In this document: in pieces, positions 36,803 through 46,666 of the stretch
Numbering within the stretch: position 1 is the stretch's first letter
How the letters are laid out: every line of letters starts with the position of its first letter
Source of the DNA: Faecalibacterium sp. An121
GTDB lineage: Bacteria; Bacillota; Clostridia; Oscillospirales; Ruminococcaceae
Length of the DNA stretch: 64,000 nt
Assembly (NCBI RefSeq): GCF_002160915.1
Contig: NZ_NFLM01000006.1
Coordinates: forward strand, 81,237 to 145,236
Direction: 5' to 3'
The notes under the pieces: generated by a model
Seen by the model: the letters and a program-made list of their open reading frames with translations, nothing else
The model's database searches: none
What the model was told of the DNA's origin: nothing
Program-made: the position numbers and the translations under genes

Positions 36803-37645
36803 TCAACCTCTCTGCTTCTGCTCGGCCTCTTTGCGGATGACCAGGACGGCCACCAGGCACAGGGACGCAGCGATCAGGATGGCCGTTGCGAAAGCGGGCA
36901 TGCTCTCAGACCAGGGAGCCTCCCAGTCCACAAGGCTCATACCGCTCTTGGCCAGCATCTGAGTGCCGGCGGCAACGGCAAAGCCAACGATGCAGCCCAA
37001 GACAGCCTTGACTCCCAGGGGTTCCAGCGCGGTTTTCGGGGTGCGGGGCTGCATCCCCAGCAGCGGCTCGATCTTGCCGTGGAGCTTGGGCACCAGATAG
37101 AGGGTGGGCAGCAGGCAGAAGAGGATACCCGAGAAGAGCAGGTCGTTCAGGAAGGCAAAGCCCTCGGTGGCAAAGACGCTTTCGGGCAGGCCGGCCACGG
37201 CTTCGAAGTCCTCGATGGCGAACTGTACCTTCAGGATATCCACCACTGTGCCCATAAACAGCTGCAAAGCGGTGCCGCCTATGGCCGCTACACCGACCAT
37301 CACCTGGTTGGACGGATCGCGCACCAGCCGGCCGGCCACGTAGACGCCTATGGTGACGGTGAGGAATTTTTCCATCTCGCCCAGGCCGCCGAACTGCCCC
37401 AGCATGATCTCGCTGAACACTAGCTCGCCGGTAGCGGCGCCCAGCGCCGCGGACATGGGATCAAACAGCATCGCCAACGTCAGCGGGATGAACAGGAAAT
37501 ACTCCACCGAAAACTCCACGATGCCCACCTGAAACTTGGGGATCAGTTCGGAAAAAAGGGTGGCCAGGCCATACAGCGCCATGGTCAGAACAAAGACCAT
37601 CCGTTTTTGGGACTGGCTGGCCGTCTGCTTGTTGACAGATTCCAT
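36803..37645 (-). CDS. Putative ECF transporter substrate-binding S component
   Basis: A 280-residue membrane protein with about seven hydrophobic segments (MVFVLTMALYGLATLFSELI, YFLFIPLTLAMLFDPMSAAL, and later ones). It begins with a GGGAGG-led ATG and is the first gene of the ECF operon, the usual place of the substrate-specific subunit. It is longer than typical S components (about 180-200 residues) and matches none of the vitamin-specific types I know. The substrate is unknown. Confidence 0.72.
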   Translation of the reverse strand: MESVNKQTASQSQKRMVFVLTMALYGLATLFSELIPKFQVGIVEFSVEYFLFIPLTLAMLFDPMSAALGAATGELVFSEIMLGQFGGLGEMEKFLTVTIGVYVAGRLVRDPSNQVMVGVAAIGGTALQLFMGTVVDILKVQFAIEDFEAVAGLPESVFATEGFAFLNDLLFSGILFCLLPTLYLVPKLHGKIEPLLGMQPRTPKTALEPLGVKAVLGCIVGFAVAAGTQMLAKSGMSLVDWEAPWSESMPAFATAILIAASLCLVAVLVIRKEAEQKQRG

Positions 37646-37770
37646 ACATGATACCTCCCGGTAATCTTGAAATGTTAACCGCTTCGAACAATTCCAAGTT
37701 TACCAGCGGAACGTAAAGCCTGCGACCACACAGCCGTAAAATGTTTGTATAATTTTCTATTACGCATTAT

Positions 37771-37790
37771 TATGAAATATTGCTTTCATA
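37771..37790. promoter_or_regulatory. Palindrome upstream of the ECF operon, possible RpiR site
   Basis: TATGAAATATTGCTTTCATA has 7-base arms TATGAAA/TTTCATA around six bases. The TGAAA-N6-TTTCA form resembles sites reported for MurR/RpiR regulators. It is about 126 bases before the S component start. Confidence 0.4.
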
Positions 37791-37812
37791 CAATGTTCGG
37801 ATTTTGTGCTTG

Positions 37813-37839
37813 TGGTACACCTCCAGGGACTCGAACCCT
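37813..37839 (-). other. Partial duplicate of the tRNA-Lys 3' end, likely att site (island left end)
   Basis: These 27 bases equal 63356-63382 (CCA end, acceptor and T-arm of tRNA-Lys) except at one position (37817, A for G), in the same orientation. The bases to the left (GTTCGGATTTTG) resemble the tRNA-Lys terminator flank. The rest of the tRNA is missing, so it is not a functional tRNA gene. Confidence 0.75.
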
Positions 37840-38116
37840 AGGGCGTATCTGAGAACTCAAAAATGCCGAACCATTCGCCCGAAAGGTGCAGATGCAAGGC
37901 GCATGAGCGCTGCAACTCTTGCGCTTAGCCGATTTTCGCTGCGCGGGTCGATGCCCGCTTGCGAAAACCGGAGCGCAGCGCCAGCCGTGCCTTCGCTGCT
38001 TCGTCCGCAGGACACACTCAGCGCGGCTGCTTTTGTGGAATGCAAGCGAATGCAACGCGGCAGATGGTGTTTTTTGGTAGAATAGAACAGTATGGAGGAG
38101 TTTTCAGATACACCCT
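37840..38116. repeat. R2 (MITE-like) repeat, copy 3 (long form)
   Basis: AGGGCGTATCTGAGAAC on the left and GTTTTCAGATACACCCT on the right. The left 80 bases match copy 1, the right 50 match copy 2. About 150 extra internal bases hold a hairpin (GATTTTCGCTGCGCGGG region) and TTCGTCCGCAGGACACAC, also found inside R1 copy A. It starts at the base after the putative att site. No gene is seen in this stretch. Confidence 0.78.
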
Positions 38117-38134
38117 AACCAAATTGCGCAAAAA

Positions 38135-38171
38135 AGCAGCAGATCCGTACAGGTATCTGCTGCTTTTATCG
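38135..38171. terminator. Hairpin with T-run, second copy of 31559-31595
   Basis: An exact 37-base copy of the hairpin at 31559. Here it stands alone between an R2 repeat and the YitT-like gene, with no plus-strand gene upstream. Confidence 0.5.
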
Positions 38172-38260
38172 TTTCCGCAAAAGCCGTCCTGCGGAAAGCG
38201 CCGGAGGGCCCGGATCTGCATTTTTATGTTACCAGCCGGAGCCGGCCCAAACAGAAAATA

Positions 38261-38300
38261 CCGCCCATCGCGTTGTAGAAGCGCGGTGGGCGGCTTTTTT
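38261..38300. terminator. Terminator hairpin after the YitT/YczE-like gene
   Basis: CCGCCCA (38261) and TGGGCGG (38287-38293) with CGCG/GCGC inner pairs. T-rich sequence lies on both sides, so it may work in both directions. It directly follows the stop of the minus-strand gene. Confidence 0.7.
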
Positions 38301-38961
38301 ACCGGGAGCGAGCCTGTGGCATAAAGCGGGCAAACCAGGGAGCAGACACACAGCCGAAGATCCGGCAGAGCCGTCCCACCAACAGAGCAGAGAGGACGGT
38401 CCCCAGCCCTATGCCCACAAGATGTCCGGCCCGCACCAGAGCGTATGCGGCGGACAGCGCCACCATTGCCAGATCAAAGGTATATTTGGTTCGGCCAAAA
38501 TCCCAGCCCAGCACCTGGCTGAGGGTGTTGACCGTCCCATCGGGGGCGGCGGGGATCAGGTCGGTGTTGACCATCGCGGTCACCCCTGCCGCTGTGATGG
38601 GTATGGCGCAGCAGAGCAGCAGTATGCCATCCAGCACCCCCTGCGCCTCAAATGTCAGGATGTGGTTGTTGAAAAAGTCCACGATCCAGCCGATCAGAAC
38701 GCTCATCGGCGCCTGCAGCAGCACCTTCAAAGGCAGAGCGCGCAGCAGCAGGCACTGCGCCGCCACCAGCACCAGATAAAGCATCATGGTGGCCGTGCCC
38801 AGGCTGAGCCCTTCGATCACACTGATGGTATAAGGGACATTGTTGACTGCCGCCACCCCGAGGCCAGTCTTGGTGTTCAGCACCACGCCGAAGCAGAAGA
38901 CCAGCATCCCTGCCCCAAAGGTTCCCCAGCGCAGAAGATGGTTTTGGTATGTTTTGTTCAT
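38299..38961 (-). CDS. YczE/YyaS/YitT family membrane protein
   Basis: A 220-residue integral membrane protein with about five helices. The N-terminal GMLVFCFGVVLNTKTGLGVAAVNNVPYTIS and internal GWIVDFFNNHIL match the YczE/YitT type. The role of the family is unknown; some members sit beside transporter or regulator genes. It is the first chromosomal-type gene inside the proposed island boundary. Confidence 0.72.
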   Translation of the reverse strand: MNKTYQNHLLRWGTFGAGMLVFCFGVVLNTKTGLGVAAVNNVPYTISVIEGLSLGTATMMLYLVLVAAQCLLLRALPLKVLLQAPMSVLIGWIVDFFNNHILTFEAQGVLDGILLLCCAIPITAAGVTAMVNTDLIPAAPDGTVNTLSQVLGWDFGRTKYTFDLAMVALSAAYALVRAGHLVGIGLGTVLSALLVGRLCRIFGCVSAPWFARFMPQARSR

Positions 38962-39019
38962 GTAGCATTCCTCCGCATATTCGCCTGGTACAGGGCCCAG
39001 AAACAGACGGCCAGCCGCA

Positions 39020-40471
<1,452 letters not shown>

Positions 40472-40482
40472 CTATTGTCTTT

Positions 40483-42237
40483 TTAAAAATCGTCCGTTTC
40501 CTCTGCCAGGACCATCCCCTCCGGCAGCCGGATGTTCTTTGTAAGCTTGCCGTCCGCAACGTCCCACTGCGCGCGGATGATGCCCCGGGGTGTGACCACC
40601 TCCCCGGCAGCATGGGTCCATGCGCCGGCGGCGGGCTTGAAAGCGGCGGATGCATAGCCAGGCTTGGCCGGGCGCACTCCCAAAATAGCCGAGGGCAGCT
40701 CATGCAGGGCCAGGGCGCCCCAGCCGTGGCAATCGCTGCGGGTGTAGGAGCCGTCGCTTTCGACACAGGTGGTCAGGTGGTTGTCCAGCATCCGACGCCA
40801 CTTGTCCCACAGGCGGAAGGTGCGGTGGTAGAGGCCGCACTGTTCCAGTGCGCGGAACAGATAGAACCCCATTGCTACCGTACATTGCGGGATGTCCGGG
40901 TCATCCAGCGTCTGTTCCAGGGCGGCACGTGCCTTCTGCCCAGTGAGGGTGCCGGTCAGCACCCCAAACACCTGCACATGCTGGCTGTACTGTTCAAGGC
41001 CCGGGCCATCCTGCAGCAGCCCGTCCCTGCCGGCGCAGCGGCTTCGGACGGCGCAGCGCAGCGCTTCGGCACGGCTGCGGCAGGCAGCAGCCTGATCCTG
41101 CCTCCCAACAAATTCGGCCAGTTCCGCCGCCGCCCCAAGGCCCAGGCAGTACATCAGGCTGTCGATGGCGGCGGGCCCGCAGGCGGCAGCCGGCGGCACT
41201 CCCACCGGCCAGCCTTTGGCCCAGTCCACAAAGCACCAGTATCCGCCCCCAAAGCCTCCGGCGCCCGGCATCCGTCCCACCAGGCCGTCCGGTTCCCGCA
41301 GGTCCTCATAAAACTGCAGGATCCGCTCGGCCACCGGGAAGTAACGCTCCACCAGATCCTTGTCCCCAAAGTACATCATGTGGTCGTGGAGCATCAGGAT
41401 GTAGTAGATGGAAAAGCCGGGGATGACATTGGGCTTATAGGCTGGATAACAGGCGTTCAGCAGGCCGTCCGCCCGCTGGGAGCGGGCAAAAGAGTCGATG
41501 GCCTGGCGGGCCAGACGGTCGTCTGCGGCGCCAAAGCCGCCCACCTCATACCGGTCCGTCGGGCCGGTCAGCACGCCGTGCTGCCAGTCCAGCCGGTCGC
41601 CTTTGCTGGCGCCGCCGTCACGGGGCTGCACATAGCCCTCTGCCGGCATCCACTGGATGACACTGCCCCGCCCGCCCTGCACCCGCAGGGTCAGATAGGC
41701 GGTCATCAGCCGGCCGGCGGCCAGTTCCACCACCGCCTCGCTGTGGGCGGGCAGGGTCAGCGGCTCGCTTTTCTCCAGCAGCGCGGCCCAGCCGGCGGCA
41801 TCGCCCTGCACCGCGCGGAAAACGTGCAGAGGCCGCTTTTCCTCAAACAGGAAAGGGATGCTCCGCTTCCTCTGGAACGCAGGGCTGACGGTGGGCAAAA
41901 ACGCGCCTTTCGGATAGACTGCCGCGCTCTGCCAGCCGGCGGCGTCATAGCCGGGCAGCCGCCAGCCCTGCAGGGAGGCGTCTCCCCTCGCCTCTTCCTG
42001 GATCACCAGGCGGCTGGTATCCGGGCAGCTCCCATGCATCCGGATGTCCTTGGCCGGGGCCGCCTGCCAGCTCTCATCGGTCTGCCAGTCCAGGCTGTCG
42101 CCTTCCCACTCGATCTGCCCTGCCGCCGCAAAGGCGGGGTGCTGCATCCGCCAGACCGAGCGGTTGCCGCCTTCCACTGTCTGGGGGTAATGCAGGACCA
42201 TGGCCGCCAGCACGTTGATCCCCTCGGTCAAGTGCAG
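40483..42237 (-). pseudogene. Alpha-L-rhamnosidase (GH78-like), truncated and internally deleted
   Basis: Frame open across the region, but the protein is incomplete. It starts inside the N-terminal domain (LTEGINVLAAMVLHYPQTV), with no start codon or ribosome site for it. The (alpha/alpha)6 region ADDRLARQAIDSFARSQRADG, then KPNVIPGFSIYYILML and VDWAKGWPVGVPP, is GH78-like. The segment usually before it, with the catalytic acid and the DCPYYEQLQY-type motif, is absent: GPTDRYEVGG runs straight into FGAADDRLARQ. So both the N terminus and the active site are missing. Confidence 0.72.
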
Positions 42238-44050
42238 AACACTTCGGTGCCCGGAAATGCGGACGAACGCACCGCTTACCTGCTGTACTACCTGCTGACA
42301 CACAAGGATTTTGTCAAACTCAGCGAGCTGGCCGACCAGCTCTATGTCTCCACCCAGACCCTCTCTGTGGTCATCAAGCGGGTGGAAGCCATGCTGGAAT
42401 ACTACCATATCCAGATCCAGCGCAAACCCTATTACGGTATCCGGGCCGAAGGGTCCGAGTTCGACAAGCACCCTGCCCCTCCACCAGGTCCGTCTGACCG
42501 AAGTCTCGCTGCAGAACCTGGCCATCTATGTCTATCTCAGTTTGCAGCGGGCGGAGCAGGGATTCGGCATCGAGCAGATGCCGGACAATGTGGCAGAGAT
42601 CTCCTCCCACAAGGAGTACGCCGCCGCACAGGCCATTTACAGCATCCTCTGCGCCGATGAGAAAGACCACCCCAGCCTGCGCGAGGAAGAACTCTGTTAT
42701 GCCGCCGTCTACATCGCCGGCCGGCGGAATGTCGGGGCGGTCCGCGGCAATTTTGTCATCTCGGAAAAGACCGACAGCCTGGTGGTGGAGATGCTGGAAA
42801 ACATCTACACCACCTTCCAGATCGACCTGCGGGACAACCTCAGCCTCTGAATGATGCTCAACCAGCACCTGCAGCCCCTCGACATCCGGCTGCGGTACGG
42901 CATCCCGGTCGAAAACCCCATCCTGCAGGACATCAAGCGGGAATATTTCTTTGCCTACACCATCGCGAACCAGGCCGTCGTCACCCTGCGGGAGCATTAC
43001 CAGTGCGCCATCCCCGAGTCGGAGGTAGGGTGGCTGGCCCTGATCTTCCAGATGGCGGTCGAGAGCCGCCACGCCATAGCGCGTTTGAATATCCTGATCA
43101 TCTGCGCCAGCGGCAGCGCCAGTTCCCATCTGCTGCTCAGCCGGATCAAGCGGGCGTTCCCTGCGTACATTGCAAAAGCCGAAGTCTGCACCATCTTCGA
43201 GCTGGAGCACCGGGACCTTGGCGGCATCGACTACATCTTCACCACCGTGCCCATCCCCTTCCCGGTTGGGGTACCCATCCTCGAGATCCACGACTTCATC
43301 CAGCACTATGAGCTGTAGAACATCAAAAAGGTGCTCCAGCGCCAGCATATGCAGTTTTTGCAGCAGTTCTATCAGGAACGCTTTTTCTTCACGGGGATCT
43401 CCGGTCCCACCAAAGAGGAGGCGCTGCAGCAGCTGTGTGCGCACATCCGGCAGAACTGTCCCGACCTGCCCGGCGGCTTCTATGAGTCGGTGCTCAAGCG
43501 GGAAAGTCTGGGCCCCACCGATTACGGCAATATGGTGGCCATCCCCCATCCCTACGAGATCATGACCCGGGACAATGTGGTGGCGGTAGCGGTGCTGGAT
43601 AAGCCCATCCTCTGGAACACCAATACCGTACAGCTGGTGGTGCTGGTGTCCCTTTCTGCGGACGAAAATCCCTATGTTCCCAGCTTCTACAATGTGACTT
43701 CCCAGTTTGTGATGAGCGAGACGGCAGTGCCCGCCCTGTTCGGCTTCCCCCTGATGCTCAACTTCAAGATCATCATTCCCTTCGTCTGCTCCAATGCCTT
43801 GTCTGGCGTCATTGCTTACATCGCCATGAGCCTCGGCCTGGTGGCCGTCCCCACCGGCCTGATCCAGCTGCCCTGGACCATGCCTGTCATCCTCAGCGGC
43901 TTCATGGTCACCCAGAGCATCAGCGGCGCGGTGTTGCAGATCGTCCAGCTGGTGGTGGCTACCCTGTTCTGGCTGCCCTTCATGCGCAGCGCCGACCGTG
44001 AGATCTACGAGGCTGAAAAGGCTGCCGAAGCAGCCGCCAAGGAGGGCTGA
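42238..44050 (+). pseudogene. LicR/BglG-type PRD regulator pseudogene fused to the C terminus of a PTS EIIC
   Basis: The plus strand encodes, in order: an HTH (KLSELADQLYVSTQTLSVVIKR), PRD domains (LAIYVYLSLQRAEQ and FFAYTIANQAVVTLREHY), an EIIB-like domain (NILIICASGSASSHLLL) and an EIIA-like domain (GNMVAIPHPYEIMTRDNV). Damage: no N terminus, a frameshift near 42473, TGA at 42848-42850 (LSL*MML) and TAG at 43316-43318 (YEL*NIKK). Near 43738 the EIIA domain runs directly into FGFPLMLNFKIIIPFV, the last 100 residues of an EIIC. This implies loss of the regulator end, an EIIB gene and most of EIIC. Confidence 0.85.
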
Positions 44051-44055
44051 TCACA

Positions 44056-44370
44056 ATGACTGAAGAAATGGAAAGCATCCTCTGTGAACTCATCAGCGCC
44101 GCCGGCGCCGCCCGCAGCAGCTACATCGGCGCCATCCAGGCTGCCAAAACCGGCCAAGGCGACCCCGCCGCCCTGATGGCCGAGGGTGACAAATACTTTG
44201 AGCAGGCCCACGATTTCCATCACGATCTGCTCACCAAGGAAGGCGAAGGCGAAAGCCAGCCTGTGACCCTCTTTGCCGTCCATGTGGAGGATCAGATGAT
44301 GTGCGCCGAGACCTTCCGCATCCTGGCGCAGGAGTTCATCGACCTGTATCAGAGCCGGGACAAGAAGTAA
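44056..44370 (+). CDS. PTS lactose/cellobiose-family EIIA
   Basis: A 104-residue three-helix protein of the Lac-family IIA. The phosphorylated His is in AVHVEDQMMCAETFR, and QAHDFHHDLLTKE is the usual preceding segment. It appears intact, five bases after the EIIC remnant. With its EIIC and EIIB lost, it is either idle or works with the second PTS at 51.5-53.5 kb, whose own EIIA is similar. Confidence 0.9.
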   Translation: MTEEMESILCELISAAGAARSSYIGAIQAAKTGQGDPAALMAEGDKYFEQAHDFHHDLLTKEGEGESQPVTLFAVHVEDQMMCAETFRILAQEFIDLYQSRDKK

Positions 44371-44376
44371 AAATCA

Positions 44377-44409
44377 TTTGCCCACCTGCCCGAACGGCAG
44401 GTGGGCAAA
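44377..44409. promoter_or_regulatory. Strong intercistronic stem-loop
   Basis: TTTGCCCACCTGCC (44377-44390) and GGCAGGTGGGCAAA (44396-44409) are perfect 14-base arms around CGAAC. No T-run follows on the plus strand, so it is more likely an mRNA processing or stabilising element between EIIA and the esterase gene than a terminator. Confidence 0.6.
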
Positions 44410-44433
44410 CGGATAAAAAGAAAGAAATGCGTC

Positions 44434-45912
44434 ATGAAAAAGATCTCGCGCCGCAATTTTCTTCACGCATCGGCCCTGGCCGGCGCTGCGCTGATGGGCA
44501 GTCTGGCCGCCCCCGCCGCCTTCGCAGAGGAGACGCCGGCAGCCGCCGGGGTCCAGCCCATCGCCCGGGACCTGGGCTGGAAAACGGTGAGCGATACCGT
44601 TTATTCCTACGGTGCGCTGGACAATGTCCTTCTGGCCCATCGCAGCGATGTGGTCATCCCCACTTACTACATCTTTGCAGGGCGCAAGACCCAGCAGGAG
44701 GCCGTGGATCTGGTGGAGAACCAGCTTCAAATGATGGGCAATGTGAACGAGTGGGGCGGCAGCGTTTATGTCATCAGCCCCATCGGGGACCGTTACACCG
44801 AAGCAGACGTACAGGCTCTGAAAGATCTTGTGGCCCGCGCTGCCAAGAACGTCAAGGTAATCGGCATCGACGAGGGCGCCACCTTTGTCAACAACGAACT
44901 GTCCCGGCAGTGCTACTTCGTGGCCGGTGTGATGACCTGGGGCGGCGAAATGTCCGCGGACGCACAACTGTCTGACTGTCTGCCCGCCTACCTGTCCAAC
45001 GCAGGATCCACAGCCAAAGCGGCCTACCGCGCAGCCAACCGGGGCCATGGGCCTCTGGCGGTGACGGTCACCGGCAGCGACGCCAACCTGGCGGAAGCTT
45101 TCCGGAACGCATGGGACAAGGTCTTTTCCCGCAATTACCGGATGCACAACAGCGTCACCGAATTCTACAATCTGCCGCTGGACGGCAGGAACTTCAACGG
45201 CACGGTCATGGAGGGCGCCTTTGATTACGACCTGTGCCCGCTGCCCCAGTTCGACCGGTCCCGCGTCTATGTCACCGGCCTGTCGGCGGGCGGCGCGCAC
45301 AGCTTCTACATGGGCCTGGCCTACAGCAATGTCTTTGCAGCGGCCGCTCCCATCTCGGGCGTCAACGCAATGGACGATGAGATCGCACAGCTCGACTTGA
45401 GCCAGGTCCATGAGATCCCACTGCTGTACATCTGCGGCGACCACGACTACTTCCAGATGATCCCCGTAGACGGCTCCAGTCCCTACGGCATGAGCCTGCT
45501 GACCGACGGCCAGGTCTCGATGTGGGCAGACGACCCCCACACCCATATCTGGAGCGCCATCCAGGCCTATCGCACCGTCAACGGCCTGCCTCTGACCGAG
45601 ATGGACATGACCGCCAACCCTTACTATGGCATCGCCCTCGACGACCAGCGCTGGGCGACCCTCGGCGACAAAGAGATGTACACCGGCACCCTGTCCAACG
45701 ACAAGGGCGTCATGATCGAGCTGGCTGCCGTCAAGGACCTGGCCCATTGGAACTACGCTCCCGAGGCAGAGTATGTCTACGATTTCTTCAAAAACTACTC
45801 CCGCGATCTTGAGACCGGCGAACCGATCGTCCACGACCCCACCATTCTGGAACAGTTTGCCGACTGGTGCGGCGACGTTGCCGATGACATTTCCACCCGC
45901 TTGGGCCTGTGA
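44434..45912 (+). CDS. Tat-exported esterase-like protein, possibly internally deleted
   Basis: A 492-residue protein with a twin-arginine signal (MKKISRRNFLHASALAGAALMG, cut near AFAEE). An N-terminal domain (about 40-230) contains VKVIGIDEGATFVNNELSRQ. A second alpha/beta-hydrolase part has the nucleophile elbow in VYVTGLSAGGAHSF. The HG oxyanion strand usually found before the elbow is missing: FDYDLCPLPQ runs straight into FDRSRVYVTG, suggesting an in-frame deletion near 45250. I use the ATG at 44434 because it gives the Tat signal at the N terminus. The substrate is unknown, perhaps a carbohydrate ester. Confidence 0.68.
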   Translation: MKKISRRNFLHASALAGAALMGSLAAPAAFAEETPAAAGVQPIARDLGWKTVSDTVYSYGALDNVLLAHRSDVVIPTYYIFAGRKTQQEAVDLVENQLQMMGNVNEWGGSVYVISPIGDRYTEADVQALKDLVARAAKNVKVIGIDEGATFVNNELSRQCYFVAGVMTWGGEMSADAQLSDCLPAYLSNAGSTAKAAYRAANRGHGPLAVTVTGSDANLAEAFRNAWDKVFSRNYRMHNSVTEFYNLPLDGRNFNGTVMEGAFDYDLCPLPQFDRSRVYVTGLSAGGAHSFYMGLAYSNVFAAAAPISGVNAMDDEIAQLDLSQVHEIPLLYICGDHDYFQMIPVDGSSPYGMSLLTDGQVSMWADDPHTHIWSAIQAYRTVNGLPLTEMDMTANPYYGIALDDQRWATLGDKEMYTGTLSNDKGVMIELAAVKDLAHWNYAPEAEYVYDFFKNYSRDLETGEPIVHDPTILEQFADWCGDVADDISTRLGL

Positions 45913-45977
45913 TCCCAGCTGTCCCGCCCGCGTCATCTTTCGAATCAAACAATCCCGAAAAATCTTCCCATATCCCC

Positions 45978-46022
45978 AGGGGCGCATCTGAAAATGCAAA
46001 GTGAAGTTTCCGGATACGCCCT
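45978..46022. repeat. R2 repeat, short copy 4 (ends only)
   Basis: AGGGGCGCATCTGAAAA and TTTCCGGATACGCCCT are the two inverted ends separated by only about a dozen bases, as if the inner part had been lost. Confidence 0.55.
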
Positions 46023-46024
46023 GA

Positions 46025-46063
46025 GAAGGCCCGCTGTTTCCATGATCTGAGCAGCGGGCCTTC
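46025..46063 (+). terminator. Hairpin after the Tat esterase
   Basis: GAAGGCCCGCTG and CAGCGGGCCTTC pair perfectly around 15 bases. The T-run is poor, so termination strength is uncertain. Confidence 0.6.
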
Positions 46064-46183
46064 GCCGTATGCCTGGCCGGTCTGGCCAGGCCCGCAGCCA
46101 AAGAAAAACCGGACGCTCCTGCCGGGGAACGGACGGCTCTGTGCAGCAGCTGCCGGCAATTCTTTACAAGGAGGCGTACTCTC

Positions 46184-46330
46184 ATGCAAGCACTCGACCA
46201 CGTCATGGCCGGATGTACCGGCCACCCTATCCTCTCTTTCCTATGGATCCACGGCGAGGACGCAGCTGTCCTGCGCAAAAAAGATCGAGCAGATCCACAG
46301 CAGCAGTGTTCCGAAAGCCTGTCTTTCTGA
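46184..46330 (+). pseudogene. N-terminal remnant of a large glycoside hydrolase
   Basis: An ATG with a strong ribosome site (AAGGAGG, 10 bases upstream) opens a 48-codon frame: MQALDHVMAGCTGHPILSFL, then WIHGEDAAVLRKK. A +1 shift after RKK continues the homologous-looking text (KIEQIHSSSV). The pattern PILSFLWIHGEDxxVLRxxI resembles the start of some cytoplasmic glycosidase families in gut Firmicutes. The rest is gone. The exact family is uncertain. Confidence 0.45.
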
Positions 46331-46420
46331 GCGCATTGCGTCCTTCCCGCTGCCCTCTGGGGCACTGTCCTTGTACCGTTTCGGATGTCTGCAATCCAAC
46401 CCTCCAAAGGCAATGAAAAA

Positions 46421-46503
46421 ATCCGGACCCTTCTCCCATTGGAGAAAGGTTCGGATTTTGTATTTGGGTGCACTAGACCGCCGCATCTCAGCCGGTCCTT
46501 TAT
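46421..46503. repeat. Second copy of the 31621-31706 block
   Basis: The hairpin ATCCGGACC...GGTTCGGAT, the TTTTG run, GGGTGCACTAGACCGCC and a piece of the rpiR 3' end (CAGCCGGTCCTT) are repeated here in the same orientation. The integrase remnant starts inside the last bases. Confidence 0.65.
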
Positions 46504-46639
46504 GAAACGCGGCAACACGTATTCCGTCCGCTACACTTATACAGACCATCACGGCAAACCCTGCCAGGGCTGGGTGAGTTTCAAAAGCAAAAAGGAAGCC
46601 CTGGAGCGCAAGATTGCGGTGGAAAAAACTAAAGGGAAA
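46502..46639 (+). pseudogene. N-terminal fragment of a tyrosine integrase (arm-binding domain)
   Basis: MKRGNTYSVRYTYTDHHGKP, then CQGWVSFKSKKEALERKIAVE, reads like the arm-type DNA-binding domain at the start of phage or ICE integrases. Homology stops after about 46 codons, where the serine recombinase region begins on the other strand; the catalytic domain is absent. The frame stays open to 46765 but only antisense to the recombinase. Confidence 0.55.
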
Positions 46640-46666
46640 GCGCCGAATCCTACGATTCAGCGCTTT
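46637..46666. terminator. Hairpin at the 3' end of the serine recombinase gene
   Basis: AAAGCGC-C-GAATC and GATTC-A-GCGCTTT form the stem; T-rich sequence follows on the plus strand. It overlaps the recombinase stop and could end the integrase remnant transcript. Confidence 0.55.

Noticed and set aside
37813..37839. A second tRNA-Lys gene
   Set aside because: Only the CCA end, acceptor 3' strand and T-arm part are present; the anticodon and D arms are missing.
42848..42850. TGA in the LicR-like frame as a selenocysteine codon
   Set aside because: The site lies between PRD parts where no Cys or Sec is expected; the gene has a second stop, a frameshift and a missing 5' end. Decay is simpler.
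44374..46518. Minus-strand open frame of 714 codons opposite the Tat esterase
   Set aside because: Shadow of the esterase gene; it also reads through the duplicated terminator block and an R2 repeat.
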